From contig NC_061456.1 in NCBI RefSeq assembly GCF_022581195.2, positions 12,960,501-13,024,500 on the forward strand: 64,000 nt of DNA, written 5' to 3'. Positions 37,240-48,092 of the stretch are shown here, piece by piece. Source of the DNA: Helicoverpa zea (lineage: Eukaryota; Arthropoda; Insecta; Lepidoptera; Noctuidae). Both the position numbers and the translations under genes were made by a program. The notes beneath the pieces are model-generated. The model worked only from the letters and a program-made list of their open reading frames with translations, had not been told where the DNA came from and did not search any database. Each line of letters begins with the position of its first letter. The stretch's first letter is position 1.

Positions 37240-40200
37240 TATCAAATAAAAAGAATCTTTTTTTAATAAAATGGCGCCGATCATTTCTTATGCATTTTCG
37301 TAGCATTTTTTATTTTCGATCCGCAGTTTAGAGCACAAAGATAAGGCTTTATTAATTACACCAGACCCTTACTACTTCCGCGTATGAAAATATATAAACC
37401 TGATGTCATAATTTATAATTAACATTCTCTCATGTTTTCGTATTATAAATCAGCATCGAGCTGAGTCACTATGAAAGATGAGGAAGAAATTATTATCCTG
37501 TGATGTGCCGGGGGCCAGTGGTTGTTAAGTCTTTTGGGAGTTATTTTAATGATAATATTTTTATATGGGCCATAGGGCGAAAACAAGGGATATTATTTTA
37601 TAGGTGATGCTGGTTTGTGAGTTTCATTACAAACTTTTTTATTTTACATAGACTTTTTTTAGTAAAATGTTGGAAGACTTTTTTAAACTCTCTATCTACG
37701 CTGAATGAAAATAGTAAAAAATTGCAATTTTTCCTCTCACTCAATTTGACCCAGTACAGGTCAATCTTTTTTTTATTTTACTTATTTATTTATGTCTCAT
37801 GTTTTGGAACTCTTAGCATGAATATCATTACAATCACTTTGATTTTAATAAAACGTATTCTTGGTAGATATAATTTTATAAACTAAATGGCTTTTTCCAA
37901 CATTTAAATCGTTGCACTGTTATTCTTAATGCTCATATAAAATATCTTCTGCAATGGCAGCCATTAATATAAGTATTAAATATTCTTTCAATAAATAAAT
38001 TGAATTATGTATTCCATAAATCTTTATTAGCTATATTGATTTTGGTAATTCAATTTGACAACATGTACCTAATGTTTACTATGTAGATTTATAATCACTT
38101 GCAAAAAATATATTTAAATACTTCTCGTTTATTTATAAACAGCGTTTCTATCGGAAAAAGAGCTCTGTCTTGGTTTAGGAATTATTTAATCTTTCTACTG
38201 GTTTAAAGTTTTTTTTCTGTGTATGCACCTAAGCACGTTTAGCTTTTATTTTTTTAGGGATAATTCTTAAGACAAATCTTGACTGATTCTCATAAACTTT
38301 TCCAATACTTTTTAAACGTGTTTTTTCTTTACCTACTTTATTTATTTGGTTGCCTATATTTATTAAGAACCTCCGTGGAAACTTTGAGAATCATAACATC
38401 CGGGTCTTCACAATTTTATGTAAAATTGTCAACGCCATCTTGAAAGGGCCGACTGCAAGCACTACTCACTACTGCACAATGTGCAAGTGTTTATAATGCA
38501 AACTGCCAATTTAAAACATGGTATTTTATTAAATAAATTCAACATGCCCATATAATAGGCGAGTTAATACTTCGTCAGCGAATTTTATTAATTTAAAGCT
38601 TGTTAAAAATAATTTCTTGTCTTCTTTTACTTCTTTGAAAAGTCTCGATTTCGTCTGATTTGTAACTTTTTGTCCATTTTTCGATTCTGAGTGTGTAGTG
38701 TCTCACATTTTAAGTTATAGATGAAGTATGGAATTTATTTCTTAATATGAGACACTACAGGGCGAATACTGAAACGTCATACAATTATAAGTGCTGCTCA
38801 TTTTATCGCATTCACGCTTATGTTCATTTCTGCGACAGCAGAAAGGCACTTAAAGTAAAATTTAAAGTTATCTAATGTTTTAGTGTTTCGAGGAATAAAT
38901 TAGAACAGTAAATAATAAAGGGTATTTTTACAAAAAGTCTTATTGTAAAAAGAAGATTACGTCAGTCGAATCCGGGAATCGAATGCGGGCCAAAGATCCG
39001 TGTCAACATTTTTACGAGGCCCTTAACCTATGTAGGTAAACATGACACAGTTTTTATTTTTCTCCAAACAGGAATATTGTTTGTTTTACCCTTTTTGGTT
39101 GGCATTTTATTTCTCTTTGACGAAGAAAAACATTTTGTTTTATAACTGCTCTTTTTTATTTGCGAAATAAGCTGTAGAAATGCTAGTGTTTTCCCATGCT
39201 TATATATTTTTCTGATGCTCTGTTAACTATGCAGATTTGCAAAAACCGAGTTCCTTAAATATCTACACGAAAAAATTACTGGTCTATGGTCTTTTTAAAT
39301 CTACATTATAGCAGTATATAAAATTAAAGTTCATAAGTCTAGAACTTATTTTTTGTGCCTAAATTACATAACAACAAATGACAAATCTATGTTAAATAGA
39401 CCTCAGGATATTGCCCTTAGTCAGTTGCCAAAAATAATGGCGGACCTCCTGTGGTAGCCATACATCTTGTTAGAATTTAAATATGGTTATCTATCTACAA
39501 AATGTAATTTTGTTATTCAGTAATACGAACAAAAAAGGCAATCGGGAATATCTAATAATGTCGTGTACAAAGGCTTATTTAGATTGAATATTGTGAGCAT
39601 GGTTTTTGCACATGGTGTCGCCCGATCGGAAAACATGCTCATTTGCATCATAATAACCGTCATTTCTCAGATATATTAGAGCTCGTTACTCCATTTCCGT
39701 GTCTGATATTCCTCAGTGCCTACCTAAAGAAGGTGCATGTGAATTCCAGACCTGTTTTCCTAAATCCATCATGAAACAATTAATATCGTGGTAGAAAATG
39801 GTTCGTGGTATCTGGAGCTTTAGCGCTCAATTTTCTTTTCATCCCCCATGTAAGCCGTTCTCATAATAGCTAAGCATTCTAATATTCTACCACCGAAACC
39901 TTAAAGTACCTATGATCAACTTACTCAATCGATTTTCCCAAATACATACTCATCATTATATACAGGTATTGCAACCTGCTTTGCAACATAACCAGATCTT
40001 GATAAACCACTGCAATATTACTATCCGGTAGAAAATATTTTTTATGTGACGTGTCATCCCTAACCTGTGTTGCCAGTTAAATGACACCGGCCGGCTGGCA
40101 GACTGACAAAGTTCAAGGCCTATACGTGTAAGATCGCGACACAATTCAATGATCATCATTAAAGGAATCTTTTAAATCAATAATGAATAATATAATTCGG

Positions 40201-41292
40201 TCTCAAGGTTTCTGGGAAATCCGTTTTCCTGAGAAAAGCTTGAGTTAGATACTTAGGTCATGCTACAGGTGTTGTGACGCATAGTCTTTTCAGAAACGAA
40301 AAATCTAGACGATGACTTGGTTTTCGATACCTAGTTCAAGTTCTTATATAATCGATCTAACTTTAAGTTCTATTTTCACCAGAACATACCCGTGAGGATC
40401 GATTTAGTGTCGAGTTAGTGCAGAGTCGCGATGCGCTTCGACTCTACTCTGAAAATTGAACGCTAAAGTTAGTAATAGTAAGCAGTGTTTTTTCAGAAAA
40501 TTAATGTTTATGGTATCGGTGTATATGAGCCTAAAAGTTTCTTAAAATGTATCTACAGAAGATTGTATTGGGGCTCTTACATAGTCATTTTAGTATCCAG
40601 CAAAACACACGATGACAACAATGATAGATTGTCATACATATCTAAATTAAAATTTCTTAGTCATGCCCTATCCATAACTTATTTCCTACAAGAAACATGG
40701 GCGCCTCCAACAAAGTTCAAGGGTGAAGATGAAAAATCGCGATGCGTCCGCGCAAAGCGAAGCGAATGTGAGCGCGCGCCGCTGGAAGGCACTTACGATG
40801 GAATTAGAAAGATGAATTCATTAGGCACGGTCCTGACCTTAAGTTTTGAACTTATGTAACTTAATTATCTTGTTTTGATGGTATAATTTTGAATGTTGTG
40901 CAGATAATGTCATTAGGAATTGAAACCTTGTTTTCCCTGAGTGTTTCGGAAAAGTTGAAAGGAGAATAGCTTATAACAAAGCATTTACCCAGCGATAGGC
41001 ATGATGACAGTAATCAAAAATCATTAAAATAATATATTTATTAAATTAAACTTGGAGCTTGGAATATAAAACGCGCATTGTTGTCTTTATTAATAATGTG
41101 ATTAATATGTATTTTTATAAAATAAAATTACGAAATAAGGCAATCCGCCATGATATCTTGAACACCAATCAGAGCTCGTGACGTCATCTCTCAAAACAAC
41201 TCGCGCGAAAGTGCGCGAACGTCACATTTCGTTATTGTGAACTTCCACTGCGATCTTTGTTTTTAATTAATTAATTGTTTATAACACGAGTT

Positions 41293-41420
41293 ATGGAGCC
41301 CGGATTTATCAAGGCAAACAGCGCTAATTTGCCTAGAATTGATATCATAATGCTGGGAAAGTTTTTGGCATCAAATAAAGATTTTTGTTCAGCTGAATTT
41401 AGAAATGTTAAAACTTCCAT
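41293..41420 (+). CDS. Orphan first exon (43 residues), + strand
   Basis: ATG opens 42 codons plus two bases ending AT|GTAAGTAT, a consensus donor. The peptide starts MEPGFIKANSANLPRID and continues with a Phe/Asn/Lys-rich stretch. From memory it resembles the N-terminus of multi-copy lepidopteran proteins that carry SWIM-type zinc fingers and a YqaJ-like nuclease; this is unverified. A CRE-like TGACGTCA lies 107 bp upstream (41179-41186). No acceptor or continuation was recognised to the right, and the opposing THAP exon begins only 109 bp away. It may be a remnant or the left end of an internally deleted mobile element. Confidence 0.4.
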
Positions 41421-41529
41421 GTAAGTATACTAGTTTAATTAAAAAACAATGAGAGATGAAACCTAACCTCGAAATAGTTATTTACATTATAAACTATGCT
41501 AGAATCTAGAGAACTATGTAATAACTTAC

Positions 41530-41733
41530 ATCAAAGTGATCTTCACAAAAATAAAGTTGTACCCTGGGCAATATTGCTTTTGAATCTCGCCTTGCAAGTT
41601 TAAGCCACTTGTTTCGTATTTTTTTATTGTGAGGAACGTACACAAATAACTTATCAGGAGTTGTTTTGGATGTGTTCTTACACTGGGGGACCCCACAACA
41701 CCTATGCCCTTTCGAATTCATATTTAATAACAC
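41530..41733 (-). CDS. THAP zinc-finger first exon, - strand
   Basis: 68 codons ending GAT|GTAAGT. The peptide holds most of a THAP domain: paired Cys in CCGVPQC, a central basic FVYVPHNKKIRNKW segment with the conserved Trp, and the closing C-x2-H (CEDH). THAP domains bind DNA and occur in host regulators and in P-element, Kolobok and related transposases. A TGACGTCA lies 56 bp upstream (41789-41796). No downstream exon was identified leftward. It faces the + strand exon at 41293-41420. Intact gene, retired transposase or deletion derivative cannot be told apart from sequence alone. Confidence 0.6.
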
Positions 41734-41833
41734 AAAAAACTTAATTATTGCACGAGCGTTGTTTACTTGCGTCTTGTAATTTCAGTCGTGACGTCACAAG
41801 TGACGACATGACACTGACAAGCGTTTTCGCGCC

Positions 41834-43870
41834 GGATTCAAAGTGGACAGAGAAAAATGCAATTATTTGATAAAAAAACTTCGCATTTTCTTAAAATTAA
41901 TAATTTTTCATATAAAATAGACGTATTACCTACATCATACAAAGGTCATCACTCAAAAATACTAGAAAAAGGTTAAAATTATTTCTCACATACTTATTTC
42001 TTGGAAAACATCCGAAACTAAAATTAGATCATGACTGGTACCTACTCTATGTGCCTACTTAAAATACGTTGTAGGTACATTACATACCTACTTATGTAAA
42101 TTGTAATTTTTTTTATTTAAAATGATTCACTTTAGACGACTTCGTTTAAAGAAATACGTACCTAGGTATAGGTAAGTCTTATAAAGATATTGGGAATCGT
42201 CAGTAACTTGAAATTCACTATAATTTTGCGGTTTTTCACAAATCATGAATTGACTTTTATTGGAGTTCAAATGTCAAGAAGCAGGAAAAATATTGTGAAA
42301 AATTACTTAAGTAGGCATAAAAAATACGCACCTGCAACTATGGCGGTATAATCAATGGCCAAATCAAGTCGTAAGGTTTTTTCCGATATACACAAATAAT
42401 TTGCAGCTGTTTCAAATAATAAAATAGATTGTGGTTTGACAAGCGTTACTTAGTTAAGGATTTCAAAGATTTAAAATAAAGCTGAGGCACATAACTTAAG
42501 CAAGACAAGAAAAATAATAAATGGAAATAAATATTGTTGTAAAACAAGATAATATTGGTACTTAAGGATTGATAATAAAATCATCGTTAATGACAAAAGA
42601 TACAAACATCACATCACCAAATGTATTTATTATTAAGCAGTTTAATGTCATCATTAAGTACCTATTTACCTACCTTTACATTTTTATTTTAGTCAAAAAA
42701 CTTCAAAACACTGTTTCACAATTTAAAATAATATGGGTACAAACTCAAAGATATTTATTTAAATAAAATCCAGATCTTCACAGACGCAACCTCTTTCGAA
42801 ATTCTTCCCTTGGGCCATCGATGATTTCTGGAATCTATGGTCCCTTATAATTACAAAATTACATCGTTGACATGATAACTGCAGCTTTTACATATGAATA
42901 ATTTTATCTTATATCTAAGATCTACGAACATCGTTTGCTTATAATTATAACTTCCGACTCGTACGAGTTTTGATAAATCGGATAGAATAGGATCTTTAAA
43001 CTTTTTTTTTATTAATGTTCATAGTCATGTCTACCGGTTTTGATGACTAGTTTCAATCACAAATTCCGCCTTTGTGGTTTTAACCTGCATTGCCGTACTG
43101 ATCAAGTAACTTACTGAGAATTGTTTTCGAAATATTAGTCAGGAACGCACCTACCTGTCTTATATCTTGGGTTTTAAGAACGAAAACATCCGAATTGAAA
43201 ACGTCCTCCTCTTTGGGAAGTCGGTTAATTACTACCTTACTGTGTACAATTGTACATGCACTTAGGTAGGTACCTGCTTAATATTTTCCAAGAAGTGTAA
43301 ACTTATAGCCAATATTTTATTGTTTCTAATATTTTTGATATATGGAATAAAAAACTTATTGTCTCATTATGTCCAATACGCCAATTAAAGCTGTTCATCT
43401 CATATTTTTTGCTAGAATATCATAGATCTCTGATTGTGCCATCATTTACTAATGAACCCGGAACTGTGATGAGTTCTAGAGCTATAATTTTATTGTTATA
43501 ATATTATAAATCAAACGACGATGACAATATTATATGGGTTATCGTGAGGTTCCTTTATTTACTAAAAAGTGTGACTTCATTATTAATTTTGATTTTGTTT
43601 TTCTGTAAATAACCGTTTATTAAGTCGTTCTAAATCCGCTGTTCGAATTGCTTATCGTCATGTTTTGAAATAAAATTTAATTTAACGTAATTCCTTTTTG
43701 TTTTTCATCAGCTTCAATCTCCAACAAACAACGATATGTAGGTATTGGTACCTAAAATTAGTCATCGATTAACTTTAATTTAATATTGAGTAATTCATTG
43801 ATGATTGAGAAGTTTCTAAGAACTATGAAAAAATCTATAAATTTTAACGTTGTTGTTTGTAAGAACTGAA
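41834..43870. other. Gene-poor AT-rich stretch
   Basis: No gene, RNA or clear repeat recognised. Only short random frames occur. Confidence 0.5.
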
Positions 43871-43875
43871 ATGCA

Positions 43876-44110
43876 TCATTCATCTCATTATCATCTGCCT
43901 GGCTTTTCTTCAACTATGCTGGGGTCGGTTTCCTATCTAACTGGTTGCAGTTGAGTTACAGAGTTTTACATGGAGAAACTGCGTACCTGATTTCCCCAAG
44001 CCAGTTGCCCAGGCAACCCTACACCCCTTAGACACACTGGTTTTCAAACTGTCTAGCTTCGGAATACCAGTAACGCATGCTAAGATATTCATATGACAGC
44101 CGGGACCCAC
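43876..44110 (-). mobile_element. Eroded SINE, family A
   Basis: ctggggtcggtttcctatctaactgg and the following segments to acagccgggaccca match the body of the 5.9-kb copy in the same orientation with many substitutions. The tRNA-like head is absent. Confidence 0.6.
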
Positions 44111-44240
44111 CAAACACCAAATACGTGCCTTCCAAAATACGAAGTAACTCGTCAAGACGTAGATGATCACCCATCTCCGTGTGATCGATCATCCCGTGCT
44201 GCTTGTAAATTATATCATTTTTCACCAGGATTACACAAAG

Positions 44241-46647
44241 ATGGGCGCTGCTCAATCAGTTCGTGCGACGGCCTTCCAGCGACCGAAATCTACCTCCACA
44301 GAGTCGTTCATTGATGATGAGCCTGACGATCACCACATCAGCATTTCGAACAAAATGGTACAACCAATTTGAATTCTTCTTTACCTACCTGTACATAAAG
44401 GCTATTTTTACCTGATGACAAAGGTGACCCAGATACAGTTGTATTCGGACAAAAAGCCTATACCTAAGTTTCCTCGACGAAATAAAACTATCTAACACTG
44501 AAAGAGTTTTCAAATCGGACAGAATCACAGGCTTAGATAAGCCTGTGATTCAAAATTACTCTTCAGATTGGTGCCTATGTATGTCATAGTATAATCATGA
44601 CCTTTGAAAAGTATTTTTTCTTGATAAATATAATACCCACTTATACCTACCTATAGTAGTTTATACCTACCTATGGTACCTATGTTTTTTCTCAGGTGGA
44701 GAGATTAGTGGAAGATGCAACGCTGTCGGGCAGCACGACGGTGACGTCACAGCCCACACCGCGCGGCGACTTCAGAGACAAAATATACATAGAGAAACTC
44801 AAGTGCATGGATGAGAGCCATTCGGAGATTACAGGGTATGACAATCTGAACTACGTAACTGTAGGTAGAGAGGGTGTTTGGTCGAGTTTAGAATTTTTTA
44901 CTTTACCAACGGCATAGACACTTAGCCGAACAATATCAATTTATAATCTTCTGTAAAGGCCTCTACAGACGAACTGTATTCTTTAAACGATTTGGTAACT
45001 GCTTGCCATCAACGTCAGCTAAGATCTGGCAAAGATATAAAGTAGATAAGGAACCATCAATTTTTTTATGGGTTTGATAAGCCTCTATGTAACATTTTCG
45101 CTTATATAAATGCTACTAATTCTTTCCTATTCCCTTGACTGGATCTAGTAGATCAACCAAGCGTCTAGATCAACCAAGCGTCGAAATTTGGCAACGATTT
45201 CCTCTATATTTAGATTACCTAATTGTAAAATGTAGTAGTTGACGAAGAAAATAAATAACTCGGTACGTCAACAGCTACAATAGGCGGCGGCGAACGTGGC
45301 TTTACTACGGCGGCAGCCGACAACGGCGAGTGGTCGGCTGTCGACGACTCACGCTGACGTCGACCGGCCACAGTTACCTATGTCGCGCCGCTCATCTGTA
45401 GACGCCTTTACAAATGGAGTTGTAGTCAAACGACGAGGCTTGAGCAACGATGGACGGTTTAGGTAGGTAGATTAGATATTAAGTACTTATTACATAGAGT
45501 AGTTTAGAATACGGAGTAGGTGAGGATGGCTGGAAAAAAATGTCGTTGATTCATACCCTTTTTTTTTTTTTTTTTTTTTTTTTATCGACGTAAAATCATC
45601 AAATGACCCCTCCCGCTGTGGGTTAGCAGCGGTGAGGGAGTGTCAGACTCTTACTGACTAAAATCGTCGTGTTCCGTCATAGGCCTTTTATGTACCAGGG
45701 CCGCGGTATCTCTTTCGAACAACCCGCAGTTGATTCATACCCTAAGCTAAAGTTTAGGAAGATTAGAAAGTTACGATGACCAAAAATTGTGGTTGATCTG
45801 CTTTAGCTAAAGTTAAACTGATTTCTTAGTTTATAGCTATCAAAATGTATTATTGGAACTTCCAGTTTCTGTATTAAACGCGTTAGAATCCGCGCCACGA
45901 AGTCCCCGCGTTTTACATGAAGATGATTTCAAGTCCTCAAGTCTCAACAGTTAGGAATCTTTATACTCTGTTTTCATGATTTTTTTTCTGTTTCAGAATA
46001 ACACTAGAAGATTTAAACGCAATAGCGAATCGTATAGACATGCGCACTGCGAACATGGTGAGCGTGGAGCCAGTGTGTGCGGAATGTAAGCAGCGGGTTA
46101 TCGACTGTTATAATGAAAACAAGAACGGTGCCGATGTGTTTAAGTGCTGGGAGACTGTGGGTGAGTAGTAGTAGTAGTAGTCGTTCGATTTTTACTAAAT
46201 ACATTGACGGCTTGCAGAAAAGATGGCCGATGGGGCAGAAAAGATGTCGAGTTTTCCACTGCGTAGACGGATGAGTAGTTAGGTAGCCCCAAAGTAGCCG
46301 GGAAGCTGTGCATACCGTTGCTGAATCTCGAGAAAGTGACGAACATTAGGGGAGGCTTCTATACAGCAGTGTAGGTGTTTCGGCTGACACGACGAAAACA
46401 ACTTTGATGATGGGACATTTTGAAAATTAACGATATCTAAGAAGTTATATTTTAATAGTTGTCAATGTTCAAATGATGTTTCATTATAAATGTTTCCCTG
46501 TCAGGTGCATTCACGAAATGCGTGCAAGAAGCGGCGTCGTCGCGCCTCCGCGCGCGCACGGTGCGCGACGCCCGCGAGCGCGCGCGCCGGCACCGCCACA
46601 TCGCGCACGCTCGGGAACATGCGCTTAGGGACCTCGCTTCTAACTGA
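44241..46647 (+). CDS. Chchd3: MICOS complex subunit Mic19 (CHCHD3-like), 187 aa, 4 exons
   Basis: Exons 44241-44357, 44696-44835, 45997-46160 and 46505-46647, with consistent GT-AG junctions and phases. The N-terminus MGAAQS is a myristoylation-type start like that of vertebrate CHCHD3. ISISNKMVERLVED, split by intron 1, matches the conserved block after it. The C-terminal half has a twin CX9C CHCH domain: C-AECKQRVID-C and C-WETVGAFTK-C, the second pair split by intron 3. Known role: in the mitochondrial inner membrane, Mic19 links Mic60 to outer-membrane SAM and shapes crista junctions; the cysteines form disulfides via Mia40. The tail is unusually Arg/His-rich and encoded by a very GC-rich exon. 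An acceptor-like ttcaccag just before the ATG suggests an untraced 5' UTR exon. Confidence 0.9.
44952..45412. mobile_element. 461-bp element with 20-bp imperfect TIRs and GC-rich core
   Basis: TGTAAAGGCCTCTACAGACG (44952-44971) is inverted at 45393-45412 with 18 of 20 matches. The right half is GC-rich with a perfect 8-bp stem, cagccgac/gtcggctg. It lies in Mic19 intron 2 and has no frame. Confidence 0.55.
45560..45729 (-). mobile_element. Short retroposon with poly(A) and exact 14-bp TSD
   Basis: Flanks ttgattcataccct at 45546-45559 and 45730-45743 are identical. On - the insert ends in an A-run of about 24. The body shares ctgacactccctcac with the 13.4-13.8 kb fragment, which suggests a LINE tail or LINE-mobilised SINE. 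It lies in Mic19 intron 2. Confidence 0.8.
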
Positions 46648-47814
46648 CACACCGCTACCATACTATTTGCTGCCTTATTACTTTATATAGATGTCATCAA
46701 ATACGTCACAACTCCGTAGAAAGGACCATTCGTCAATTTCTATCCATTTTTAATATTGCTCAACAGCATTTAAAGTTAAGTCACATGAAAGCTCTTGGGG
46801 ACCTATATTTTATTCTATGGCAGCGAAACTCGAATCGAGAGCGAATAGTGTCCGACCATTGACAAAATGTATGACATAGGTCTTATGACTGTTAAGCAAT
46901 ATTGAAAAATACGTACAGTGTTTATACGAAAGTGACCATGCTCCTTTCACAAAGATTGTCACTATAAATATATATCAACTTATTCAGATGGCTCACTACG
47001 ATCGAAATTACTTTTTAAAAGCTTACTTTAGTTCATAATTATAATAGAAAACAGATTTTGAGATACAAAAGAACATATTTTTTTAACTGCAGATGTGTCT
47101 AAGGTCCCTCTCCATACAAAAAAATCTTCTATACAAAACAAAACTTGAAATCGTAACTAAACCTCAAAAACAACATACTACTAACTCCATTTTAAACTTG
47201 TATTATATATTCTGTTCCATCGAATTATAGAAAAACACCACAAATAGTTCCGCATAGACTTATTCTATCGATATAAAGATGAACGAAAATATAAAGAAAC
47301 TTCTGGTTTAAACAAGATTCCTAGTAGGTGCAAGATATATTTAAATTAGAAGCTGAATAATATCCATTAAGTTTCGATTCGATAGGTACTGTTCTATCAA
47401 TATCGACTAAATTGAATATAACAAGTTTTGCACTATTTGTGGTATTAACTCCTTTTCTTATTTTTTAAGAAATAAGTTAAAAAATATACAAAATTATGAC
47501 CAAAAGAAAATAATACTCTATAGTTAATATTTAAATCTTTATCTGTTTCTAACCAACATTTTTTTTATACTTTTGATATTCCATAATAATTTACTGACGA
47601 ACACGGAATAATAAAGAAATGGAATAGACTACAGTTTTTTTTTCTTTATGTACCTATTTGTGATTCTAGCAATGTATTCTTTCAATTTTTTTACTGATCT
47701 GTGGTCACAGTATTTCATTTTTTTAAGTGTTTAGAAATTACGTCCCAAAATATAATTTAAAATATTCTTGTATTGTACTAGATATTGGATGTAAATATGT
47801 AGATTGCAGTTGTT

Positions 47815-47820
47815 AATAAA
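47815..47820 (+). terminator. Candidate Mic19 poly(A) signal
   Basis: AATAAA 1.17 kb past the Mic19 stop. The 46.65-47.8 kb stretch is AT-rich 3' UTR-like DNA with no other feature. Confidence 0.35.
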
Positions 47821-47851
47821 ATATTTGATTCTGTTTATAATAAGTCTTTAA

Positions 47852-47857
47852 TTTATT
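47852..47857 (-). terminator. Candidate Spindly poly(A) signal
   Basis: AATAAA on -, 236 bp past the Spindly stop and 32 bp from the opposing Mic19 signal. If both are used, the transcripts end within or across each other. Confidence 0.4.
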
Positions 47858-48092
47858 GATTGCTTATTTTAAGATAACATACAATTTGTTGCTGCATTGG
47901 AATATGACGAGAACAAAGTTTTTATTACACAGATGACCCGCATCTAAAGTTTATACAAGTTCCATAAAAAAAAAAAATGTTTTATGTAACTTTTCTTTTT
48001 TTTTCAAACATTTACAAGACATGAATCCCACCACTTCTATATCATATCACAACACAGCTATTACTTATTAAAATATCACTATGTATAACCTA

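Larger units (their letters stand above)
35301..41150. other. Gene-poor intergenic stretch left of the THAP locus
   Basis: No convincing gene. Recognised inserts: MITE 35765-35867, SINE B 36668-36955 and Helitron-like element 37044-37239. A perfect 14-bp palindrome, cgcgatatatcgcg, lies at 36531-36544. The 124-codon frame at 40485-40859 has no family resemblance and no codon bias. 37.3-41.1 kb holds nothing else I can name. Confidence 0.5.

Noticed and set aside
40485..40859. 124-codon + strand frame
   Set aside because: No family resemblance, no splice context and mixed composition; probably chance.
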